Shown here piece by piece: positions 17,284-23,588 of a DNA stretch of 64,000 nucleotides. A program made the position numbers and the translations under genes. Positions within the stretch are counted from its first letter, which is position 1. The number at the start of each line of letters is the position of its first letter. The DNA is taken from positions 1 to 64,000 of the forward strand of contig NZ_JADWYO010000024.1 of assembly GCF_022414595.1 (NCBI RefSeq). Direction: 5' to 3'. This DNA comes from Streptomyces sp. MUM 203J (GTDB lineage Bacteria; Actinomycetota; Actinomycetes; Streptomycetales; Streptomycetaceae). The notes under the pieces are model-generated. The model was not told the origin of the DNA and ran no database searches. It worked only from the letters and a program-made list of their open reading frames with translations.

Positions 17284-17370
17284 ATCGCCCCTGTCCCTTG
17301 CGGCCCCTGCGGCCCCGCGCCGTGCCGCGCGAGGCTGGGACTGACGTGTGCGGTTCATCTGGAGGTTCGC

Positions 17371-17826
17371 ATGAGCACCACAGCACCGAGGATCAACGCC
17401 CTGCCGGCCCCGCACCGGGAGCGGCTCATGTCGCTGGCCCGGGAGGTCTCCTTCCGGCCGGGTGAGCGTCTGTTCGACGAGCATCAGCCTGCGGACCGTT
17501 TCTGGGTCGTCAAGACAGGGGCCGTCATTCTCGACGCGCAGGTGCCGGGGCGTCGCCCGGCCGAGGTGGAGATGCTCGGACACGGCGATCTGGTGGGCCT
17601 GTCCTGGCTGTTCCCGCCGTACGAGTGGGAGCTGGGCGCGGAGGCCATGAGCCTGGTGCGGGCCTGGGAGTTCGACGCGGTGGCGGTGCGGGACCGGTGC
17701 GCGTCCGAGGCGGGCTTCGGGTTCGCGCTGACGCAGTGGGCGGCGGAGGTGCTGGCGCACCGGCTGCAGGCGACCCGGGCCCGGCTGATCGATCTGTACG
17801 TGCCGCGTGCGACGAGTGTGGTCTGA
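17371..17826 (+). CDS. Stand-alone cyclic-nucleotide-binding-fold (CRP-like) protein without HTH
   Basis: A 151-residue protein that is essentially one cNMP-binding beta-barrel (FRPGERLFDEHQPADRFWVVKTG, in part; then HGDLVGLSWLFPPYEW) plus C-terminal helices. There is no DNA-binding domain. The phosphate-binding cassette lacks the usual Arg, being replaced by WLFPPYEWELGAEA, so it probably does not bind cAMP in the classic way. GGAGG precedes ATG 17371. The CBS-BON gene starts 62 bases downstream on the same strand, so they likely form an operon. Its role may be as a ligand-binding or adaptor protein in the redox response, but no function is proven by sequence. Confidence 0.8.
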   Translation: MSTTAPRINALPAPHRERLMSLAREVSFRPGERLFDEHQPADRFWVVKTGAVILDAQVPGRRPAEVEMLGHGDLVGLSWLFPPYEWELGAEAMSLVRAWEFDAVAVRDRCASEAGFGFALTQWAAEVLAHRLQATRARLIDLYVPRATSVV

Positions 17827-17888
17827 GGTGCGGGACGGGTAGGTGGTAGGCAGCGATACCTGAGCCGAGAAGGGACGGACATCCAGCG

Positions 17889-18506
17889 ATGAGGCACCGC
17901 AGCGTGGCCGATCTGATGACCCCGGAGGCCGTCGCCGTACAGCGGGGTACGTCGTTCAAGGAGATCGCGCGGCTGCTGGACGAGTACGCGATCACGGCGG
18001 TCCCGGTGGTCGACGAGGACGCGCGCCCGCTCGGGGTCGTCTCCGAGGCGGACCTGCTGCGGCGGCACACGGGCGACGGCAACGCGCGTACCGCCACCGC
18101 CGAGGGCCTGATGTCCAGTCCGGCCGTGGTGGCACGGCCGGACTGGAGTGCGGTGGAGGCGGCTCGGGTGATGGAGAAGCACCGGATCAAGCGGCTGCCC
18201 GTGGTGGACGCGGCCGGGCGGCTCATCGGCGTCCTCAGCCGCAGCGATCTGCTCCAGCTGTTCCTGCGGCGGGACCGGGCCATCCAGGAGGAGATCCTGG
18301 AGGACGTCGTCACCCGCACCCTGGGGCTGCCGCCCTCGGCGCTGACCGTGGACGTGCACGACGGCACGGTCACGCTCAGCGGCAATCTGGAGCGGCGGAG
18401 CCTCGTACCGATCGTGGTGCGGCTGTGCGAGAGCGTCGACGGGGTGGTGGAGGTCGACACCCGGCTCACCTATGACCGGGACGACACCCCGGCCGTCACC
18501 GCCTGA
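17889..18506 (+). CDS. CBS-domain pair with C-terminal BON domain
   Basis: A 205-residue protein. Two CBS motifs are seen: residues about 8-62 (VADLMTPEAVAVQRG to LGVVSEADLL) and about 72-125 (LMSSPAVVAR to LIGVLSRSDLL). Residues about 135-195 form a BON domain (GLPPSALTVDVHDGTVTLSG). CBS pairs (Bateman modules) bind adenine nucleotides. The mycobacterial hypoxic response protein 1 (Rv2626c) is a secreted-type CBS pair in the DosR regulon, though without BON. CBS-BON proteins are common in actinobacterial stress loci. It is followed by a strong bidirectional terminator. Confidence 0.88.
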   Translation: MRHRSVADLMTPEAVAVQRGTSFKEIARLLDEYAITAVPVVDEDARPLGVVSEADLLRRHTGDGNARTATAEGLMSSPAVVARPDWSAVEAARVMEKHRIKRLPVVDAAGRLIGVLSRSDLLQLFLRRDRAIQEEILEDVVTRTLGLPPSALTVDVHDGTVTLSGNLERRSLVPIVVRLCESVDGVVEVDTRLTYDRDDTPAVTA

Positions 18507-18533
18507 CGCCTCCGGACGCCCAGCGGGCACGGC

Positions 18534-18564
18534 GGAAGGCCGCCCGGATGCCGGGCGGCCTTCC
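18534..18564. terminator. Bidirectional hairpin terminator (14-bp stem, 3-base loop)
   Basis: GGAAGGCCGCCCGG and CCGGGCGGCCTTCC are exact complements around ATG. It lies between the stop codons of the convergent CBS-BON and DUF1876 genes. There is no long U tract, as is usual for Streptomyces. Confidence 0.85.
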
Positions 18565-18572
18565 GTGCGGCC

Positions 18573-18878
18573 TCACCGGCCCGGGGTCGACCACCCGTAC
18601 GGCGACTCCTCCTCCTGCTCGCCGGCCATGCCGGCGCCCTGTTCACCGATGTCCTTGTAGGCGAGGCGTGTCAACTGCCGGGCGAGATCGCTCATCGCGC
18701 GGCTCGCCGCCAGTTCGTCGCCGATCAGGGGGACGTCGGTGTCCGCGGGGTTCCGCCTTGCCTGGCCGTGCCCGGTGAGTCTGGACTGGCCCGTGTCCAG
18801 GGTGGCGTCCGCCGTGGTGTTGCCCTGTTCGTCCTCCAGCAGATCCATCTTGATCTTCCACTTCAGCGTCCGGGTCAT
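18573..18878 (-). CDS. DUF1876 protein, homologue of mycobacterial Rv1738
   Basis: A 101-residue protein starting MTRTLKWKIKMDLLEDEQG. The core (TADATL, LTGHGQARRNPADTDVPLIG with DELAASRAMSDLARQL after it) parallels M. tuberculosis Rv1738 (ARLNPADRNVPEIGDEL). Rv1738 is one of the most strongly hypoxia-induced DosR genes and resembles ribosome hibernation factors in fold. A role in protecting or idling ribosomes under low oxygen is therefore a reasonable hypothesis. The C-terminal 20 residues (Glu/Gly-rich) are an extension. AGGAGGCAC precedes the ATG. It is divergent from USP 3, and the gap contains GGGACCTTC (minus strand, 18971-18979), a half copy of the island motif. Confidence 0.82.
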   Translation of the reverse strand: MTRTLKWKIKMDLLEDEQGNTTADATLDTGQSRLTGHGQARRNPADTDVPLIGDELAASRAMSDLARQLTRLAYKDIGEQGAGMAGEQEEESPYGWSTPGR

Positions 18879-19122
18879 GGTGTGCCTCCTCGACGCGTCG
18901 GACGGCGGCGGCGGAACGCGTGACTCCGCCTGATTACAGGATCCACCCGCACAGCCGGGCGGACGAGCCGGAAGGTCCCGGGTTTGCGGCCTGACGGCAG
19001 GGAACCCGGGCCTCCTGGCCCTTGGCCGGGATCTCCGGGGGGCAGCAGGCTGGGGGGAGACCGGCCACGCACGACGGGCCGGGCCGGACACGGCACACCG
19101 ACCCCGTACGGAGGAACGAAGC

Positions 19123-20022
19123 ATGGCGAACGAGGCCCCGACGAACAGCGTGATCGCGGTGGGGGTGGACGGCTCCCCGGAGAGCCTGGCCGCGGCCGAC
19201 TGGGCGGCCCGTGAGGCCGAGCGCCGCGGACTGCCCCTGCACCTGGTCCACGCGTGGCTGTGGCAGCCGCTGGACGTACCGCTGGCGCAGGACCGGGAGG
19301 CGGAGGCACGGACGGCGCAGACGGTGCTGGACACGGCTGTGACGGCCGTGAGGACACAGCACCCGGGGGTGACGGTGAGCGCCCGGGTCGTGTCGGACAC
19401 GCCGGTTCCGGCGCTGCTCGCCGCGGCGGAGGCGGCCGACATGCTGGTACTCGGCACGCGCGGGCACGGGGCGCTGGTCGGGTTCCTGCTCGGCTCCTAC
19501 GGCCAGCAGGTGATCGCCGCCGCCGAGCGTCCGGTGGTGTCGGTACGGGCGGCCGCGGACGACGGGCGGTCCACGGCGGAGCTGGACGCGGCGGAGGTCG
19601 TGGTGGGCCAGCAGGGCACCGGGGAGGAGAGCGCGGCGGTGCTGCGCTTCGCGTTCGAGGCGGCGGCGGCCCGGGGCGTCGGGCTCCGTGCCGTACGGGC
19701 CTGGAGCCTGCCGCCGCTGTACGCCTACAGTCCCGGGTCACTGCGCCTGGCGGACGAGGCGGGCGGCCTGGAGCCGTACGAGCGCAAGGCGCTGGCAGAG
19801 GCGCTGGCGCCCTGGCGCGAGCGGTACCCGGACGTGCCGGTGACCGAGCACGTGGAGATCGGCGGGGGCGGTCAGGTGCTGCTGTCGGCGGCCGAGGGGG
19901 CGGGGCTGCTGGTGGTGGGCCGGCGGGTGCGGCATGCTCCGGTGGGCCCCCGGATCGGGTCGGTGGCGCACGCGGCGCTGCACCATGCGCGGTGCCCGGT
20001 CGTGGTCGTCCCGCACGAGTAG
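19123..20022 (+). CDS. Universal stress protein, tandem two-domain (USP 3)
   Basis: A 299-residue protein with two UspA domains. The first begins SVIAVGVDGSPESLAAADWA and has the ATP motif GTRGHGALVGFLLGS. The second has GRRVRHAPVGPRIGS and ends CPVVVVPHE. Both glycine loops are largely kept, unlike USP 1 and 2. GGAGG precedes ATG 19123. It is a single-gene transcript closed by a strong hairpin. It probably belongs to the OsdR-type regulon by position, although the upstream box is only a half match. Confidence 0.9.
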   Translation: MANEAPTNSVIAVGVDGSPESLAAADWAAREAERRGLPLHLVHAWLWQPLDVPLAQDREAEARTAQTVLDTAVTAVRTQHPGVTVSARVVSDTPVPALLAAAEAADMLVLGTRGHGALVGFLLGSYGQQVIAAAERPVVSVRAAADDGRSTAELDAAEVVVGQQGTGEESAAVLRFAFEAAAARGVGLRAVRAWSLPPLYAYSPGSLRLADEAGGLEPYERKALAEALAPWRERYPDVPVTEHVEIGGGGQVLLSAAEGAGLLVVGRRVRHAPVGPRIGSVAHAALHHARCPVVVVPHE

Positions 20023-20030
20023 CCCGCACG

Positions 20031-20070
20031 CACCGGGTGGCCGGGGGCTCCGGCCCCCGGCCACCCGGTG
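20031..20070. terminator. Very strong bidirectional terminator (18-bp perfect stem)
   Basis: CACCGGGTGGCCGGGGGC pairs exactly with GCCCCCGGCCACCCGGTG around a TCCG loop. It separates the convergent USP 3 and response-regulator genes. Confidence 0.88.
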
Positions 20071-20080
20071 CCAGGTCGGG

Positions 20081-20794
20081 TCAGGTCCGGCGTCCGCCCG
20101 ACTCGTGAGAGGGCTGCGGCTTCAGCGCCTGTGTCGCGATGACCGCCGCCTGCACCCGCCGCTCGACGCCGAGCTTGGCCAGCAGCCGCGAGATGTTGTT
20201 CTTGACGGTCTTCTCCGCGAGGTACAGCCGCTTCCCGATCTCCCGGTTGGTGAGCCCCTCCCCCACCAGGGCGAGGATCTCCCGTTCCCGCTCCGTCAGC
20301 GCGGGCAGGCCCTGCGGCTGCTCCTCCTGACGGGGGCCGCCGCGCAGCCGGGCCATGACGCGGGCGGTGGCGCCGGGGTCAAGCATGGACTGGCCGGACG
20401 CGACCGTCCGTACCGCCTGGACCAGGTCGGTACCGCTGATCTGCTTCAGCACGTACCCGGAGGCGCCCGCCATGATCGCGTCCAGGAGTGCCTCCTCGTC
20501 GTCGAAGGAGGTCAGCATCAGGCAGGCCAGCTCGGGCATGCGGGAACGCAGTTCGCGGCAGACACTCACACCGTCGCCGTCCGGCAGCCGTACGTCCAGG
20601 ACGGCGACGTGCGGGCGCAGCGCGGGCACACGGACCAGGGCCTGTTCCGCGGTGCCGGCCTCTCCGACGACGGTGAGGTCGGGCTCGGCGTCCAGCAGGT
20701 CGTGCACGCCGCGCCGCACCACCTCGTGGTCGTCGAGGAGGAAGACCCGGACGGGGCCCCTCTCCTGTGCGGCGGGGCTGCTGCTGTCCGTCAT
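20081..20794 (-). CDS. osdR: NarL/DevR-type response regulator (OsdR-like)
   Basis: A 237-residue regulator. The receiver domain (about 15-130) has the acidic pair D21/D22, phospho-acceptor D67 (AVLDVRLPDG), T95 and K117. A LuxR-type HTH occupies about 165-225 (LTEREREILALVGEGLTNREIG, in part, then AEKTVKNNISRLLAKL). Gene content around it mirrors the S. coelicolor osdKR and mycobacterial dosRST loci, so I infer it is the OsdR/DosR orthologue that reads the AGGGNCYTTCGGYCCY boxes. Two such boxes lie in its own upstream region. Symbol assigned by context plus domain architecture, not by alignment. Confidence 0.82.
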   Translation of the reverse strand: MTDSSSPAAQERGPVRVFLLDDHEVVRRGVHDLLDAEPDLTVVGEAGTAEQALVRVPALRPHVAVLDVRLPDGDGVSVCRELRSRMPELACLMLTSFDDEEALLDAIMAGASGYVLKQISGTDLVQAVRTVASGQSMLDPGATARVMARLRGGPRQEEQPQGLPALTEREREILALVGEGLTNREIGKRLYLAEKTVKNNISRLLAKLGVERRVQAAVIATQALKPQPSHESGGRRT

Positions 20795-20884
20795 CGGGTC
20801 CTCGCTCTTCGTCGTCGCTGTCGTCGTGCGGTGCCCCGGGACACGGCACGCTCCGATAGTGCCTCGTCCTCGGGGCCTCCTGCC

Positions 20885-20900
20885 AGGGCCCTTCGGCCCT
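20885..20900. promoter_or_regulatory. OsdR-type box AGGGCCCTTCGGCCCT
   Basis: A 16-base element with arms AGGGCC and GGCCCT around CTTC. It lies 91 bases upstream of the response-regulator start and 131 bases upstream of the divergent PNPOx gene. It is nearly identical to the element before hmp at 26396 (one base differs). Suggests autoregulation plus control of the PNPOx gene. Confidence 0.7.
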
Positions 20901-20923
20901 GTGTGGCGCATCGGGGCCGATGA

Positions 20924-20940
20924 AGGGTCCGTTCGGCCCT
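20924..20940. promoter_or_regulatory. Second OsdR-type box AGGGTCCGTTCGGCCCT
   Basis: A 17-base variant of the same element, 39 bases from the first. Paired sites in one promoter are typical of DosR-family regulators, which bind cooperatively. Confidence 0.6.
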
Positions 20941-21030
20941 GTCGCCGCGGACCGTGGCCGGGGACGCTGGGGTGTCCGGGTGAGGAACGAGGAACACCGT
21001 GTCCGACAGGGTGTCTGAGGGTGCAGGACG

Positions 21031-21534
21031 ATGGACTACAAAGCAGCATCAGCCGTACGGCAGCCGGTGGAGCGCCGCCGTGACGCCGCCGTGGCCCCGC
21101 GCCGTCTGCGCCAGCTGAGCCGCGGTGAGGCGCTGCGGCTGCTGGGCTCGGTGTCGCTGGGCAGGATCGTGTTCACCGAGCGGGCGCTGCCCGCGATCCG
21201 GCCGGTGAACCATCTGTTGGACGAGGACGACGTGGTCGTGCGGCTCCACGACGGCGCCACGCTGGCGTCGATCGCGGCACCGGCCGGGTCGCCGGGGATC
21301 GTCGTCGCGTACGAGGCGGATGTCATCGATCCGGAGACGCACCTGGGCTGGAGTGTGGTGGTCACGGGGTACGCCGAGCTGGTCGTCGATCCGGCGGAGC
21401 TGCGGCGCTACGAGGGCCTGCTGCGGCCGTGGGTGGCGCCGGAGGCGCCGATGAGCCACGCGCTGCGGATCCGCCCGGACCTGGTGACGGGCTTCAGGCT
21501 GGTGGTCGCCCCGCCCCAGGGGCCGGGCGAGTGA
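21031..21534 (+). CDS. Pyridoxamine 5'-phosphate oxidase-fold protein
   Basis: A 167-residue single-domain split-barrel protein. Seen: LSRGEALRLLGSVSLGRIVF, then PAIRPVNHLLDEDDVVVRLHDG, then VAYEADVIDPETHLGWSVVVTGYAELV. This is the PNPOx_like (PF12900) type seen in DosR/OsdR regulons. These proteins bind FMN, F420 or haem, and the substrate cannot be told from sequence. It shares the PNPOx fold with the C-terminal half of the protein at 16491 but lacks the HTH. It lies divergent from osdR and convergent with osdK, so the sensor and regulator genes are separated by it. Confidence 0.85.
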   Translation: MDYKAASAVRQPVERRRDAAVAPRRLRQLSRGEALRLLGSVSLGRIVFTERALPAIRPVNHLLDEDDVVVRLHDGATLASIAAPAGSPGIVVAYEADVIDPETHLGWSVVVTGYAELVVDPAELRRYEGLLRPWVAPEAPMSHALRIRPDLVTGFRLVVAPPQGPGE

Positions 21535-21669
21535 ACACCGGACCGGCGGGCGGCGACCGGCGGATCACAGCCACGTGGGAAGCGGGTGGGCTGGTTCCGC
21601 CGGGGGGCGGGGTCCTCCGGAGAGGGCGTACGGCGCCTCGCGAGCCGGACCCGGTCCGCGGGGCGCGGG

Positions 21670-23388
21670 CTAGCGGTCGGTGTTCAGCGGTGCCCGCCAG
21701 GTGATGCGGGTGCCGCCCTCCGGTGGAGCGGCGGTCTCCATGGTGCCGCCGACCCGGTGGGCACGTTCCGCGAGGTTGACGAGACCGCTGCGGCGGCCTC
21801 CGTCGGGGAGGCCCCGGCCGTCGTCGGTGACGGTGAGGCAGACCTCCCTGGGGGTGGCCTGCAGGGTCACCTCCACGCGGGTGGCGTCGGCGTGACGGGC
21901 GGCGTTGCTGAGCAGTTCGGTGAGGGAGGCGACGACATGGTCCGCGATCACCGCCGGAACGTCCGTGTCGAGGAGCCCCTCCATGCTGAGCCGGGGCGGG
22001 AAACCGAGGGTCGTACCGGCCTCTCCCACGGCCCGGGCGACCTGGGCACGCAGGCTGGGCCCGGTCTCCTCCTCCCGGGTGCGGAGCCCGAAGATCGTCG
22101 AACGGATGATCTTGATGGTCTCGTCCAGGTCCCCGACGGCCCGGGCGACGCGTTCGGCGGCCCCGGGGTTCTCGACCAGGCGGGCCGCGCTCTGCAGGGT
22201 CATGCCGGTGGCGAACAGCCGCTGGATGGCGAGGTCGTGCAGGTCGCGGGCGATCCGGTCGCGGTCCTCCAGCAGGGCGAGCTGTTCGGCGTCCCGGCGC
22301 CGGTCGGCCAGTTCCAGGGCGACGGCCGCCTGCCCGGAGAAGGTGAGAAGCGGTTCGAGTTCGCCGTCCGTGAAGACGGGATCGCCTTCGGCGCGGGCGA
22401 GCAGCAGAACGCCCCGGGAGTCCTCGGCTCCGGTGCCGAGGGGCACGGACACGGCCGGGCCGAGGCCGTCGAAGGAGCGCGGCCCCGCGTTGTAGCGGTC
22501 GTCCTTGGGCAGGTCGGGGGTGGTGGCGGGGGTGCCGCTCGCGTAGGCGGCGCCGGAGAGGGTGCCGTCGGCGGGGACGACGAGTCCGCGCCGGGCGTCC
22601 GGGTCGCTGCCGAGGGCCAGTTCCACCACCAGGTCGCCGGTGCCGGGGACGGGGACGGAGACGTCGGCCAGGGCGGCGCCGGTGATCTCCCGGGCACGGC
22701 GGGCGAGGAGTTCGAGGACGTCGCGGCGGGCACTGCCGGACAGCAGCCGACGGGTGATCTCCGCGTTGGCCTCCAGCCAGCGCCGCTGCCGCTGGGAGCT
22801 CTCGTACAGCCGGGCGTTGTCGATGGCGACGCCGGCGGCGACGGACAGGGTGGTGATGACGCCCTCGTCCTCGGCGTCGAACTCCTGCTCGCCGCGCTTG
22901 TCGGTGAGGTAGAGGTTGCCGAAGACCTCGTCGCGGACGCGGATGGGCACGCCGAGGAAGCTCTTCATCGGCGGGTGGTGGGCGGGGAAGCCGTACGAGG
23001 ACGGGTGGGCGTGGATGTCGTCGATGCGCAGCGGCTCGGGGTGCCGGATGATCTCGCCGAGCAGCCCGTGCCCGGCCGGCAGCGGGCCGATGCGGGCGAC
23101 CTCCTCGTCGCTCAGGCCGACCGTCAGGAACTGCGACAGGGTGCGCCCGTCGGGTCCGATCACGCCGAGCGCGGCGTAGCGGGCGTCGACGAGCAGCGCG
23201 GCGGCCTCGACGATGCGGCGCAGCACCTGGTTGAGGTCGAGTTCACGGCCGACGGAGACCACGGCCTCCAGCAGGTGGTGCACCCGGTCGCGGGTCCCGC
23301 GGGCCGCGTTGATACGCGCCTGGAGTTCCTCCAGAAGTTCGTCGAGCCGCAGCTGCGGCATCCGCGACAGGGGCTCGTCGACGCCCAC
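21670..23388 (-). CDS. osdK: GAF-GAF histidine kinase of the DevS/DosT (OsdK) type
   Basis: A 572-residue cytoplasmic kinase: GAF-A (about 35-190), GAF-B (about 205-355), HisKA_3 dimerisation helix with phospho-accepting His in RIARDLHDLAIQRLFATG, and HATPase (LTELLSNAARHA, then DDGRGLPDGG). GAF-A contains AHHPPMKSFLGVP, where the His of HPPM corresponds, by my recollection of DevS, to the haem-ligand position, so oxygen/NO/redox sensing through haem is plausible but unproven. GTG 23388 is chosen because GGGAGGTG lies 6 bases upstream. It would phosphorylate the response regulator encoded at 20081-20794. Confidence 0.82.
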   Translation of the reverse strand: MGVDEPLSRMPQLRLDELLEELQARINAARGTRDRVHHLLEAVVSVGRELDLNQVLRRIVEAAALLVDARYAALGVIGPDGRTLSQFLTVGLSDEEVARIGPLPAGHGLLGEIIRHPEPLRIDDIHAHPSSYGFPAHHPPMKSFLGVPIRVRDEVFGNLYLTDKRGEQEFDAEDEGVITTLSVAAGVAIDNARLYESSQRQRRWLEANAEITRRLLSGSARRDVLELLARRAREITGAALADVSVPVPGTGDLVVELALGSDPDARRGLVVPADGTLSGAAYASGTPATTPDLPKDDRYNAGPRSFDGLGPAVSVPLGTGAEDSRGVLLLARAEGDPVFTDGELEPLLTFSGQAAVALELADRRRDAEQLALLEDRDRIARDLHDLAIQRLFATGMTLQSAARLVENPGAAERVARAVGDLDETIKIIRSTIFGLRTREEETGPSLRAQVARAVGEAGTTLGFPPRLSMEGLLDTDVPAVIADHVVASLTELLSNAARHADATRVEVTLQATPREVCLTVTDDGRGLPDGGRRSGLVNLAERAHRVGGTMETAAPPEGGTRITWRAPLNTDR

Positions 23389-23588
23389 CGGCCCACCTCC
23401 CTCGCTCACCCGCTTGGCAGAACCTGCCGCCAGCCTAGCGGGCGCCGGGAGGCCGCAGGGCACCTGTCCCGTCATCCGCGTCCGGTCGGGAACGCCGTAC
23501 CGGCCCGGCGGTGGCACGCTGGTCGGGGGAGCACCCCGGCCGCGCACGTGAGGAAACCCCTGCAGGTCACGGAAGCGAGGAAGCACCC

